The position numbers and the translations under genes were made by a program. From contig CALWCO010000012.1 in the NCBI GenBank assembly GCA_944376455.1, positions 1-39,553 of the forward strand: a DNA stretch of 39,553 nt. Reading direction: 5' to 3'. The notes beneath the pieces were generated by a model. The model saw only the letters and a list, made by a program, of their open reading frames with translations, was not told the DNA's origin and did no database searches. Shown here piece after piece: positions 15,361 through 23,287 of the stretch (its first letter is position 1; every line of letters starts with the position of its first letter). This DNA is from an uncultured Clostridia bacterium (GTDB lineage: Bacteria > Bacillota > Clostridia > Christensenellales > Borkfalkiaceae).

Positions 15361-15397
15361 ACAATCGAAAAAAATAAATTTACAGGGAGGAATACAT

Positions 15398-15880
15398 ATG
15401 CAACAAGGCAAAAAACTGGTAGCTTATTTTTCCTGCAGCGGCGTAACGGCGCGCGCGGCAAAAATGCTGGCGGAAGCCGCAGTGGCGGACCTCTTTGAGA
15501 TCGTGCCCGCACAGCCCTACACGGCGGGGGATTTGGATTGGACGGATAAAAATAGCCGCACCACGAAAGAGATGAACGACGCCGCCTGTCGTCCCGCGAT
15601 CGCGGAAAAGGTACAGAACATGGACGAATACGATACCGTGTTCATCGGCTTTCCCATATGGTGGTATGTCGCGCCTCGGATTATACAGACTTTTTTGGAG
15701 AGTTATGACTTTTCGGGCAAGACGGTCGTGCCTTTCTTCACGTCGGGCGGCAGCGGCGCGGGAAAAACGGATGAAATCCTGCATCGTTCCTGTTCGCCGC
15801 AGACCAAGTGGCTGGCGAGTTATAACATGAACGGAAAAAATGCCGCGTCTGTCCGCAATTGGCTGCAAAAAATGAAATGA
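15398..15880 (+). CDS. Flavodoxin family protein
   Basis: A 160-aa protein with the alpha/beta flavodoxin fold. The FMN phosphate loop is at 11-18 (FSCSGVTA), the segment DTVFIGFPIWWYVAPRIIQTFLE (split over about 77-99) is the characteristic aromatic region near the isoalloxazine ring, and VVPFFTSGGSGAG follows. This matches the short flavodoxin-like enzymes of Clostridia rather than long-chain electron-transfer flavodoxins. GGGAGG at 15385-15390 lies 7 nt before ATG 15398; an open frame extends further upstream but lacks SD and passes through the promoter and terminator. It is 21 bp from the downstream CMD-family gene and the two are probably co-transcribed, suggesting a small redox or detoxification module. 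Confidence 0.9.
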   Translation: MQQGKKLVAYFSCSGVTARAAKMLAEAAVADLFEIVPAQPYTAGDLDWTDKNSRTTKEMNDAACRPAIAEKVQNMDEYDTVFIGFPIWWYVAPRIIQTFLESYDFSGKTVVPFFTSGGSGAGKTDEILHRSCSPQTKWLASYNMNGKNAASVRNWLQKMK

Positions 15881-15901
15881 AACGCAGAGAGGAGGAAGTG
15901 T

Positions 15902-16666
15902 ATGGATCGCATCAAAAATTGTGAAGAGAAATTCAAAACACTGTTCGGCGGTCAGCCGACGGTGAACGAGGGGAACGATCCCGAATTCATGCGCATTCTG
16001 CAACGTTTTATTTTCGGTGAGATCTGTTACACGGGATCGCTTGACGACCGCATGCGCGAGTTGGTGACGGTCACCGTGCTGACCGTCAACCAGACGTTGC
16101 CCCAGCTCAAAGCGCACACGGCGGCCTGCCTGCGCGTGGGAGTCACGCCCGCGGACATCCGAGAAACGGTCTATCAATGCGCGCCCTTCATCGGTTTTCC
16201 GAAAACGCTCAACGCCATCGCCGCGATGGACGAAGTGTTTGCGGAAAACGGCATATCCTTGCCCTTGGAAAGCGGAGAGAGGGTAACGGAAGAAACGCGC
16301 TATGAAGCGGGCTTGAAAATCCAGTCGCCGACTTACGGCGACGAGATCGCCGAACGCTATGCCTGGCTGCCCGTGCCCTTTGACAAGGCCGTGCCGTATT
16401 ATCTCACGGCATTCGGTTTCGGCGACTTCAATACCCGCAAAGGGCTTTGCGAACGGGAGCGGGAACTGCTCACCGTCGTCCTGCTCGCCGCATTGGGCGG
16501 CGCGGAAGTGCAGGTGCGCGCCCATGTCGCGGGCGCGTTGAAGACGGGCAGCACGAAGGAACAAATCGTCTGTGCGCTCGTGCACGCCATGCCGTATATG
16601 GGCATCCCCCGTCTTTTCAACGCCCTCAATTGCGCCAAGGACTTGCTTGAAGAAACCCGTTCGTAA
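15902..16666 (+). CDS. Carboxymuconolactone decarboxylase family protein, two-domain
   Basis: A 254-aa protein with two CMD (AhpD-like) domains in tandem. The first is about 25-115, with RMRELVTVTVLTVNQTLPQL and the conserved His in LKAHTAACLRVGVTP. The second is about 150-245, with RERELLTVVLLAALGGAE and VRAHVAGALKTGSTKEQI. The CxxC dithiol of peroxidase-type AhpD is absent from both, so a disulfide-based peroxidase role is unlikely. The substrate is unknown. AGGAGG lies 8 nt before ATG 15902. Pairing with a flavodoxin is seen commonly in anaerobes, in my recollection, and hints at joint reduction or detoxification of a small electrophile. A short stem with a TTT loop (16674-16694) follows the stop. 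Confidence 0.9.
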   Translation: MDRIKNCEEKFKTLFGGQPTVNEGNDPEFMRILQRFIFGEICYTGSLDDRMRELVTVTVLTVNQTLPQLKAHTAACLRVGVTPADIRETVYQCAPFIGFPKTLNAIAAMDEVFAENGISLPLESGERVTEETRYEAGLKIQSPTYGDEIAERYAWLPVPFDKAVPYYLTAFGFGDFNTRKGLCERERELLTVVLLAALGGAEVQVRAHVAGALKTGSTKEQIVCALVHAMPYMGIPRLFNALNCAKDLLEETRS

Positions 16667-16673
16667 GTCGATT

Positions 16674-16694
16674 TTCCGCCGCTTTGCGGCGGAA
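16674..16694 (+). terminator. Small hairpin after the CMD gene
   Basis: TTCCGCCGC (16674-16682) and GCGGCGGAA (16686-16694) pair perfectly around TTT, 8 nt after the stop codon. There is no T-run after it. Confidence 0.45.
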
Positions 16695-16736
16695 CCGAAC
16701 CGCGGAGCGGAGGGGACGGGAAAATTGTTTGAAAGA

Positions 16737-16779
16737 TACAAGAGCGCGGGCACGCCAAAGGCGTGCCCGCGCTCTTGTA
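16737..16779. terminator. Perfect 20-bp hairpin between convergent genes
   Basis: TACAAGAGCGCGGGCACGCC (16737-16756) is followed by AAA and then its exact reverse complement (16760-16779). It lies between the plus-strand CMD gene and the minus-strand membrane protein gene, so it can end transcription from both sides, although neither side has a real T-run. Confidence 0.7.
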
Positions 16780-16838
16780 TATAAAGATGATTCAGTTTTC
16801 TGAAAGATTTTTCTCGCGGGAAAAGGCTGTGAACGGCT

Positions 16839-17645
16839 CTATCCGAGATAGGAATCGCCCTGCATATCCTCCCGCACCCGCCGTGCGTTGTTTTCCCGCA
16901 AGCGTTCCATAAATTTCACGGGCGCGGCGCGCTTTTTCAAGCGTTCGGTGAAACGGGCCGAAAACGCAATGAAGATAAAATAGATATAGGGCATGCCCAG
17001 ATTTGTTTCCAAAAGCGAATTGACGACGAGCGTCAGGATCTTATCGGAAAATACCTCAAATCCCGCACTGCGGATCCCCCCGAGAAGGAGCGCGGTTTCC
17101 CACCCGAACTGCACCAATATGCCGATGGCGAGCAGCCACGGAATATTGATTTTCGTCTCCTTGTCCTTGCGCCAAAGATTCCATACGATGAGTCCGAGAT
17201 AGCCCGCGAACAGAATAAGGGCCATATATCCGTGATATGCGCCCGTCGTGCGCTGAATGATGACGGGCGGCGCGCCGTAAGAGAAGGTCTCGGCGAGCAG
17301 GGGACAGCACACCCACCAGGCGAGAATGAGCAGCGACCACTCGAAGAGGTGTTTGTCTTTGGAGATCCAGAGCCATATCCAAGTGAAGTTGGTGAAGCCG
17401 TAGCTCATCGACATCCACAAAAGCACCCAGAACATACTGTACCCGTTGAAAATTTCCCGCGAATGAGTGGCGAGGTGGAAGATGCCGTAATCGACAAGCA
17501 TATAGACAATGCCGAAAACCAAACCGACCAGAACGGTCATATATTTTTTCTTCAAGATCAAAAGCCCCGCAAACAGGACGAGAAAGGCAATGTCCAACCA
17601 TATATACATGGGATCGAATTGCCGCCTGGCGATGATTTCCGTCAT
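16839..17645 (-). CDS. Uncharacterised polytopic membrane protein
   Basis: A 268-aa protein with about eight hydrophobic segments and a basic cytoplasmic C-terminus (KRAAPVKFMERLRENNARR). Conserved-looking features are the N-terminal RRQFDPMYIWLDIAFLVL, the VDYGIFHLATHSR segment, the aromatic SMSYGFTNFTWIWLWISKDKH, and FGWETALLLGGIR. I do not recognise a named family, though the pattern reads like a conserved hypothetical of Clostridia. ATG 17645 is preceded on the minus strand by AAAGGA about 10-11 nt away; a longer frame to 17705 has no SD. No genetic partner is obvious: the upstream minus-strand gene ends with a terminator, and the CMD gene converges on it. A transporter, sensor or lipid-modifying role cannot be distinguished. 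Confidence 0.85.
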   Translation of the reverse strand: MTEIIARRQFDPMYIWLDIAFLVLFAGLLILKKKYMTVLVGLVFGIVYMLVDYGIFHLATHSREIFNGYSMFWVLLWMSMSYGFTNFTWIWLWISKDKHLFEWSLLILAWWVCCPLLAETFSYGAPPVIIQRTTGAYHGYMALILFAGYLGLIVWNLWRKDKETKINIPWLLAIGILVQFGWETALLLGGIRSAGFEVFSDKILTLVVNSLLETNLGMPYIYFIFIAFSARFTERLKKRAAPVKFMERLRENNARRVREDMQGDSYLG

Positions 17646-17705
17646 AAACAGTACATCCTTTCTGTAAACAGTATATAAAGTATAACAGATTATTTCCGAT
17701 TGCAC

Positions 17706-17737
17706 AAGAAAAACGGGACAAAATTTTTTTGCCCCGT
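17706..17737 (-). terminator. Terminator of the zinc-ribbon membrane gene
   Basis: On the minus strand an 11-bp stem with one G-T pair (arms 17727-17737 and 17713-17723) is followed by TTTTT (17712-17708). It lies 6 nt past the stop codon of the gene at 17744-18160. Confidence 0.85.
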
Positions 17738-17743
17738 CCCAAA

Positions 17744-18160
17744 TTATTTGCGATCGGAAATATCTTCTTTTTTTGTTTCTTTATTTTCTGCATCTTCATC
17801 AGGCGGACTTATGACCTTGTCGTAAGACAGCCGCTCTTCGGGCGTCGGTTCATCGGCGTCCAGGTCATAACCGCAGTAAGGGCAGACGTTCGGTTCAAGA
17901 ATGGCGAAATTGGAATATATTCGCCATAAACTCGCCCCGCAGGCAGGGCAACATCCGATTTCCGTATGGCTCTGTGAAAAGAAGCGGGTTGCCCAAATGA
18001 CGAGCAAAAAGAGAACGGCGGGAGACAGCGCAATCAAAGAACACGCCCAAATGGGCAATTCCGTGTAAAAAAGCAGTGCACATACGAGTATGACGGCAAG
18101 TAAGCACGTGATGATAATTCCAATATTCAGAAATAGCCTGATCTTCAAAGTTTTTTTCAT
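17744..18160 (-). CDS. Small membrane protein with C-terminal zinc ribbon
   Basis: A 138-aa protein. Two membrane helices (about 9-32 and 36-60) are followed by a short zinc ribbon with two CxxC knuckles, CCPACGASL (about 70-78) and CPYCGYDL (93-100), then an acidic, Lys/Glu-rich tail. The arrangement resembles the many small zinc-ribbon membrane proteins of unknown function in Bacillota, where the ribbon is cytoplasmic. AGGGA lies about 11 nt before the ATG. It is transcribed from the region upstream of the ileS leader, with its own terminator, and appears monocistronic. Confidence 0.8.
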   Translation of the reverse strand: MKKTLKIRLFLNIGIIITCLLAVILVCALLFYTELPIWACSLIALSPAVLFLLVIWATRFFSQSHTEIGCCPACGASLWRIYSNFAILEPNVCPYCGYDLDADEPTPEERLSYDKVISPPDEDAENKETKKEDISDRK

Positions 18161-18426
18161 TTTTTAGATTTCCCTATTTTGTTTTTTTCAGGTATATATA
18201 TCCATTAAAGCATGCGGCGTTTGAATTTCAACCGTATAATTTTTTTCATAATGAGCCTACTCAATTTTTTACAATCATTATATCGCGCGGTTGTAAAAAC
18301 GCACGCAGATAAATGTAAAATATTTGTAATATTTATAAATTTCGCCCCATGGCAAAATTATTCGCTCGCAGAAAAGGGCGGGAGGCGTGCAAAAATCATT
18401 TTTCGCCGATTTTCCCCGTCAAACGC
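18161..18426. other. Divergent intergenic region
   Basis: About 265 bp, AT-rich, between the divergent zinc-ribbon gene and the ileS promoter. On the minus strand TTGAAA with TTTAAT 16 nt further could be the zinc-ribbon gene promoter (in 18193-18225), a weak call. No gene or RNA is seen. Confidence 0.3.
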
Positions 18427-18455
18427 TTTACAAACAAAAAAAATCCCGCTATAAT
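18427..18455 (+). promoter_or_regulatory. ileS promoter
   Basis: TTTACA at 18427-18432, 17-nt spacer, TATAAT at 18450-18455. Start point near 18462, immediately ahead of the T-box leader. Confidence 0.85.
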
Positions 18456-18461
18456 AGGGAT

Positions 18462-18708
18462 ATAACAGAAAAAATAAGGCAAAGACGAAGGACAAGGCTT
18501 TTTTGCGTTCGCCGCGCAGAGAACTCCCGTTTTACGGTGCAAGGGAGAGGGCGACACGGAAGAGATATCACCTTCCAGCCGGCGGGGCGAAAGAAAAAAG
18601 TAGCCTTGCACGGGTTCGCGGTCCGTTATCCGCCGCGGCAAATGATGGTTTGTTTTTTGGTGGTATACAAGTCGCGCGTCGTCCAAAAAGGCGGTCGCGC
18701 TTTTTTTA
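18462..18708 (+). promoter_or_regulatory. T-box leader controlling ileS
   Basis: A tRNA-sensing leader RNA. Stem I closes with GAAGG (18487-18491) against CCTTC (18571-18575). Its distal part has AGAGA (18518-18522), CTCCC/GGGAG pairing (18524-18528 with 18543-18547) and the conserved GGTGCAA (18536-18542). The specifier reads ATC (18567-18569) followed by A, an isoleucine codon. The T-box element contains GGTGGTA (18659-18665) whose TGGT would pair with the ACCA end of tRNA-Ile. The terminator uses GCGCG and CGTC (within 18674-18683) against GGCG and CGCGC (18690-18700), then TTTTTTT. Uncharged tRNA-Ile should stabilise the antiterminator and switch ileS on. Confidence 0.93.
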
Positions 18709-18765
18709 TTGCCGAGCTTTTCAAATCATCCGACGAAAGCGTTAAAAAATCAACGGAGGAGCAAT

Positions 18766-21700
18766 ATGTACAAAAAAGTGGATCCGTCCATGAATTTTGC
18801 GGGACGGGAAAAGGAAACGGTGGAGTTCTGGAACGAAAACCGCATCTTTGAAAAGAGCATGAAAGAGCGCGAAGGGGGCGAGGAGTTTTCTTTTTACGAC
18901 GGTCCCCCGACGGCGAACGGCAAGCCGCACATCGGGCACATCCTCACCCGCGTCATCAAGGACATCATCCCCCGTTACAAGACCATGAAGGGTTGCCATG
19001 TCCTGCGCAAGGCGGGCTGGGATACCCACGGCCTGCCCGTCGAGCTGGAAGTGGAAAAGACTCTCGGGTTCAACAACAAACAGGACATTGAAAATTACGG
19101 CATCGAGCCGTTCATCAAAAAGTGCAAGGAGTCCGTCTGGAAATATACGGGCGAATGGAAGACCATGTCCGACCGCGTCGGCTATTGGTGCGATATGGAT
19201 ACGCCGTATGTTACCTATCACGACGATTATATCGAATCGGAATGGTGGGCGCTGAAAGAGATCCATAAGAAAGGACTGCTCTATAAGGGCCACAAGATCG
19301 TTCCCTATTGCCCGCGTTGCGGCACGGCGCTCTCCTCGCACGAGGTCGCGCAGGGGTATAAGGACGTCAAAGTCGTCACTTGCTTCGTCAAGTTCAAGTT
19401 GACGGAACGGGAAAATACCTATTTCCTCGCCTGGACGACGACGCCCTGGACGTTGCCTTCCAACGTCGCGCTCTGCATGCACCCCGATTACGACTATGCC
19501 GAAATCGAATTCCTGAAAAACGGCGAACGCTACATTCTCGCCGAGGGACTTTTGGGCAATCTCTTCAAGGAAGAGGAATACAAGCTCATCTCCGTGAAGA
19601 AGGGGAGCGAATACGAATACACGCCCTATGAACCGCTCTATACGTTCGGAAAAGAAATATTCAAATACAGAGAAAAGTCGCACTACATCACCAACGACAC
19701 GTACGTTACGCTGACCGACGGTACGGGCATCGTGCACATCGCGCCCGCCTTCGGCGAGGACGACCATAAAGTGGGCGTGCGCTATGGCTTGCCCGTCGTC
19801 AACCTTGTGGACGACGGCGGCAAGATGCTCGCGGGTTGCGGCAGATTTGCGGGCATGCCCGTCGTGGAATTCCACGACGAGGTGACCAAGGAGCCGCTGA
19901 CCGTCGTCGATCCCGCGACGGGGGAAACCATCCGCACGGCGGATGCGGCGGTGCTCGACGATCTGAAAGGGCGCGGGCTTTTGCTCAAAAAGCAGGAATT
20001 GGTGCACAGTTATCCTTTCTGCTGGCGTTGCGACACGCCGCTCGTCTATTATGCGCGTTCGAGCTGGTTCGTCAAGGTAACGGCGATCAAAGACAGGCTC
20101 ATCGCCGCCAACCGTTCGGTCAACTGGATGCCGGAAACCATCAAGGAAGGCCGCATGGGCAACTTCCTCGAAAACGTCATCGACTGGGGGCTTTCGCGCA
20201 ACCGTTACTGGGGCACGCCTTTGCCTGTATGGGAATGCGCGGACTGCGGTAAAATCCACGTCATGGGTTCCAAAGCCGAGCTCAAAGAGCTGTGCCATGT
20301 CGAGGGGGACATCGAACTGCACCGTCCTTACCTCGACGAGCTGACCTGCATCTGTCCCGCCTGCGGCGGCACGATGCGCCGCGTGCCCGAAGTCATCGAC
20401 TGTTGGTTCGATTCGGGCTCCATGCCCTTTGCACAGTATCACTATCCGTTTGAAAACAAGGCGCTCTTCGACGAGACCTTCCCCGCCGATTTCATTTCCG
20501 AGGCGATCGACCAGACCCGCGGCTGGTTCTATACCCTGCTCGTCATTTCCACCCTGCTTTTCGACCGCGCGCCCTTCAAAAACTGCATCGTCCTGGGGCA
20601 CGTCAACGACAAAGAGGGCAGAAAGATGTCCAAGCACATCGGCAACGTCGTCGACCCGTGGAGCGTTTTGGACAAACAGGGCGCCGATGCGGTGCGCTGG
20701 TATTTCTACACGGCTTCCGCGCCCTGGATTCCCACCCGCTTCGACGCGTCGCTCGTCTCCGAAACGCAGAGAAAGTTCATGGGCACGCTGTGGAATACCT
20801 ATGCGTTCTTCACGACCTATGCCGAAATCGACGGGTACGACCCGTCCAAATACAATCTCAAAGATTGCAAACTTTCCCTCACCGACCGTTGGATCCTCTC
20901 CAAACTGAATACGTTGGTGAAGAATACGGACGAAGGATTGCAAAATTACGAGATCACCGAAACGGCGCGCGCCATTCAGGATTTCGTGGACATTCTGTCC
21001 AACTGGTATGTGCGCGTGGGGCGCGACCGCTATTGGGGCAACGGTCTGACCGAGGACAAGATTGCCGCGGATACCACGCTGTACACCGTACTCGCGACTT
21101 TGGCGCGGCTTATCGCGCCGTATATGCCGTTCATGGCGGAACAGATGTATCAGAACCTCGTGCGGGGCTTCTATCCCGACGCGCCCGAAAGCGTGCATCT
21201 CAACCGCTATCCCGTCGCCGACGAGAGCTATATCGACGAAAAGCTGGAAGCCGACATGGAACTGACCGAGAAGATCACCGTTCTGGGCAGAAGCGCAAGA
21301 AACGCGGGAAATCTGAAAATTCGTCAGCCGCTTTCCGCGCTGTATGTCGTTTCCGATCGACCCATCGAACTGAACGACGAAATGAAAGGAATCATTCTGT
21401 CCGAGCTCAACGTCAAGGAATTCCGCACGGCGGCAGACGCCGAACGGTTCGTCAGTTATACTTTGAAACCGCAGCTCAAAACGTTGGGCAGAAAGTGCGG
21501 CAAGAAGATACCGATGCTCAACAAATTCCTCGCCGAGTGCGACGCGCGCGAAGTGGTGCATGCCGTGCGCGGCGGCGGGAGCTATAAGGTCGATCTGGAC
21601 GGCGAAGTGGAACTTTTGGAAGAGGATTTGCAGATTTTCACGGGCAGCGCCGAAGGGTATGTTTCCGCGGCCGACGGCGGATTGAGCATCTATCTCGACA

Positions 21701-21969
21701 CCACGCTGACCGAAGAACTGCTCGACGAGGGCACGGAGCGCGAACTCGTTTCCAAAATCCAGACCATGCGCAAAGAGGCGGGCTTTGAAGTCACCGATAA
21801 GATCAAGGTGTATTATACCGCCGAAGGCAGAGCGCAAAAAGCGCTTGCCCGTGCGCGTTTCGCGGGCGACGTGCTCGCCGTCGGCGTGGAAGAGGGCGTT
21901 GCGGAAGGCTATTGCAAGGAGCTGGATGTCAACGGCGACAAGGCGAAGATCACCGTCGTGAAGGTATAA
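18766..21969 (+). CDS. ileS: Isoleucyl-tRNA synthetase, long (IleRS2-like) form
   Basis: Charges tRNA-Ile. The class I signatures are HIGH at 55-58 and KMSKH at 620-624, where the canonical motif ends in Ser. The CP1 editing domain is present (LAWTTTPWTLPSN and GTGIVHIAPAFGEDDH). Zinc-type Cys pairs occur in CPRCGTAL and in CADCG/CPACG. At 1067 aa it is much longer than the roughly 920-940 aa of type 1 bacterial IleRS, and sequences such as YFYTASAPWIPTRF, QRKFMGTLWNTYAFF and the extended C-terminal half fit the eukaryote-like type 2 found in many Clostridia; type 2 enzymes are often poorly inhibited by mupirocin. GGAGGAG lies 5 nt before ATG 18766. Expression is controlled by the T-box upstream. 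Confidence 0.97.
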   Translation: MYKKVDPSMNFAGREKETVEFWNENRIFEKSMKEREGGEEFSFYDGPPTANGKPHIGHILTRVIKDIIPRYKTMKGCHVLRKAGWDTHGLPVELEVEKTLGFNNKQDIENYGIEPFIKKCKESVWKYTGEWKTMSDRVGYWCDMDTPYVTYHDDYIESEWWALKEIHKKGLLYKGHKIVPYCPRCGTALSSHEVAQGYKDVKVVTCFVKFKLTERENTYFLAWTTTPWTLPSNVALCMHPDYDYAEIEFLKNGERYILAEGLLGNLFKEEEYKLISVKKGSEYEYTPYEPLYTFGKEIFKYREKSHYITNDTYVTLTDGTGIVHIAPAFGEDDHKVGVRYGLPVVNLVDDGGKMLAGCGRFAGMPVVEFHDEVTKEPLTVVDPATGETIRTADAAVLDDLKGRGLLLKKQELVHSYPFCWRCDTPLVYYARSSWFVKVTAIKDRLIAANRSVNWMPETIKEGRMGNFLENVIDWGLSRNRYWGTPLPVWECADCGKIHVMGSKAELKELCHVEGDIELHRPYLDELTCICPACGGTMRRVPEVIDCWFDSGSMPFAQYHYPFENKALFDETFPADFISEAIDQTRGWFYTLLVISTLLFDRAPFKNCIVLGHVNDKEGRKMSKHIGNVVDPWSVLDKQGADAVRWYFYTASAPWIPTRFDASLVSETQRKFMGTLWNTYAFFTTYAEIDGYDPSKYNLKDCKLSLTDRWILSKLNTLVKNTDEGLQNYEITETARAIQDFVDILSNWYVRVGRDRYWGNGLTEDKIAADTTLYTVLATLARLIAPYMPFMAEQMYQNLVRGFYPDAPESVHLNRYPVADESYIDEKLEADMELTEKITVLGRSARNAGNLKIRQPLSALYVVSDRPIELNDEMKGIILSELNVKEFRTAADAERFVSYTLKPQLKTLGRKCGKKIPMLNKFLAECDAREVVHAVRGGGSYKVDLDGEVELLEEDLQIFTGSAEGYVSAADGGLSIYLDTTLTEELLDEGTERELVSKIQTMRKEAGFEVTDKIKVYYTAEGRAQKALARARFAGDVLAVGVEEGVAEGYCKELDVNGDKAKITVVKV

Positions 21970-21990
21970 GATTCAGGAGTGCCGTTTTTT

Positions 21991-22018
21991 CTCGCGGCAT
22001 TCGCCGCGAGAGCGGTTT
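21991..22018 (+). terminator. ileS terminator, first hairpin
   Basis: CTCGCGGC (21991-21998) and GCCGCGAG (22003-22010) pair perfectly around ATTC, then AGCGGTTTTT. It begins 21 nt after the ileS stop codon. Confidence 0.75.
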
Positions 22019-22030
22019 TTCCAAAAAAAG

Positions 22031-22070
22031 AAAGAATCGGTTGCCTTGTTTCAGGCAACCTATTCTTTTC
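22031..22070 (+). terminator. ileS terminator, second hairpin
   Basis: A 16-bp stem with one mismatch: AAAGAATCGGTTGCCT (22031-22046) against AGGCAACCTATTCTTT (22053-22068), loop of 6 nt. Confidence 0.6.
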
Positions 22071-22081
22071 GCAAGAAAGCA

Positions 22082-22125
22082 GTGCATGGTGCCGCCGTTT
22101 TTTTGAAAACGGCGGCACCATGCAC
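22082..22125. repeat. Perfect 20-bp inverted repeat, third hairpin after ileS
   Basis: Arms 22082-22101 (GTGCATGGTGCCGCCGTTTT) and 22106-22125 are exact reverse complements around TTTG. The stem has no T-run beyond it. It may be a strong transcription barrier, an RNA stabiliser, or a small intergenic element. Confidence 0.7.
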
Positions 22126-22187
22126 GAAATGGAGGGGAAAACGGCAGAAGATGAAACAAAAAGTCTTTTTGCTTTTTGTCGGATGCT

Positions 22188-22259
22188 CGTCCCGTGGCGC
22201 GTCCCGTGGCGCGTTCCGTCGCCCGTCCTGTCGTCCGTCCTGTCGTTCGTCTCGCCGTT
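22188..22259. repeat. 12-bp tandem repeat, six units
   Basis: Six contiguous 12-bp units, the first two identical (CGTCCCGTGGCG), the rest diverging: CGTTCCGTCGCC, CGTCCTGTCGTC, CGTCCTGTCGTT, CGTCTCGCCGTT; a partial seventh may follow. It lies in the intergenic region after the ileS hairpins. Because the period is a multiple of three, all frames read as four-residue repeats, but no frame there has credible coding context. Confidence 0.8.
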
Positions 22260-22393
22260 CCGTCCCGCCGCTGTTCGGCGGGCCGGAACGGCTATTCCGT
22301 ACAAATTCCCGTGGGTTCCGATAAATCCACGCAAATAACAGGCAAAATATTGCCGTGCAAGGGAGCGTATTGCGGGAAAACGGCGTTTTTTGC

Positions 22394-22422
22394 TTTACAA
22401 AGAGCGGAAAATTTTGTATAAT
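22394..22422 (+). promoter_or_regulatory. Promoter placed for leaderless transcription of the methyltransferase
   Basis: TTTACA at 22394-22399, 17-nt spacer, TATAAT at 22417-22422. The ATG at 22430 starts 8 nt after the -10 box, so the expected start point falls on or within a base or two of the start codon. Confidence 0.8.
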
Positions 22423-22429
22423 AATATTT

Positions 22430-23287
22430 ATGAAAATCGCGGAAAATTGGAAAGATTATTCTGTCATCGCCACGGGTGACGGGTACAAGCTCGAACGCTG
22501 GAAGGACGTCATTTTGTTGCGTCCCGATCCGCAGGTCATTTGGGCGCCGCAAACCGACCTCTTCGCCTATCCCGGGCTGAACGCCTTCTATAAGCGGAGC
22601 GAAAAGGGGGGCGGCGGTTGGAAAATCCTGCGCCCCATGCCCGAGGAATGGACGGTTTCTTACGGGGAATTGCATTTCAAGGTCAAGCCCATGGGCTTCA
22701 AGCATACGGGCTTGTTCCCCGAACAGGCGGTCAACTGGGACTATATGTCCGCACTCATCAAAAGTGCCCGCCGTCCCGTAAAGGTTCTCAATCTGTTCGC
22801 CTATACCGGCGGCGCGACGGTCGCCTGCGCCAAAGCGGGCGCGGAAGTAACGCACGTGGACGCGGCGAAGGGCATGGTCGAACGCGCGGGGGAAAACGCA
22901 AGACTTTCGGGCATACAGACGGGGATTCGTTACATCGTGGACGACTGCAAAAAATTCGTGCAACGCGAACTGCGCCGCGGCAACCGCTATGACGCCGTCA
23001 TCATGGATCCTCCTTCTTACGGCAGGGGCCCGAACGGGGAAGTATGGAAGATCGAAGGGGCGCTCTATCCGTTCGTCGAACTGTGCGCGGGACTGCTTTC
23101 CGACGATCCGCTCTTCTTTCTCATCAACAGCTACACGACGGGTTTGCAACCCATGGTGCTTGAGAATATACTGACGCTTACCATGAAAAAATACCGCGGA
23201 AAAGCGGACGCCTATGAAGTCGGCATACGGACGGAAGAGGGCATCGCGCTTCCCTGCGGTGCGGGAGGGATTTTCGTCTATGAATGA
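22430..23287 (+). CDS. Class I SAM-dependent methyltransferase, RlmI/PUA-less rRNA-type
   Basis: A 285-aa cytosolic methyltransferase. An N-terminal beta-rich part (1-100, with WAPQTDLFAYP and FKHTGLFPEQAVNWDYM) leads into a Rossmann domain: NLFAYTGGATVACAKAGAEVTHVDAAKG (motifs I and II, within 119-148) and the catalytic-type MDPPSYGRG near 192-200. This layout matches the RlmI/RlmK family of 23S rRNA cytosine or guanine methyltransferases lacking the PUA domain, but the target base cannot be told from sequence. No SD precedes ATG 22430, and the promoter geometry predicts a leaderless mRNA. It overlaps the downstream pseudouridine synthase gene by 8 nt, so both RNA-modifying enzymes are co-expressed. 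Confidence 0.9.
   Translation: MKIAENWKDYSVIATGDGYKLERWKDVILLRPDPQVIWAPQTDLFAYPGLNAFYKRSEKGGGGWKILRPMPEEWTVSYGELHFKVKPMGFKHTGLFPEQAVNWDYMSALIKSARRPVKVLNLFAYTGGATVACAKAGAEVTHVDAAKGMVERAGENARLSGIQTGIRYIVDDCKKFVQRELRRGNRYDAVIMDPPSYGRGPNGEVWKIEGALYPFVELCAGLLSDDPLFFLINSYTTGLQPMVLENILTLTMKKYRGKADAYEVGIRTEEGIALPCGAGGIFVYE

Noticed and set aside
18742-21837. A 1031-codon open frame antisense to ileS
   Set aside because: Shadow of ileS codon bias, and it overlaps conserved motifs throughout.
22188-22259. CRISPR array
   Set aside because: 12-bp contiguous units without spacers.
21909-22334. A 141-codon minus-strand ORF through the ileS hairpins and 12-bp repeat
   Set aside because: Its repeats only reflect the DNA repeat; it overlaps the ileS end and three hairpins.
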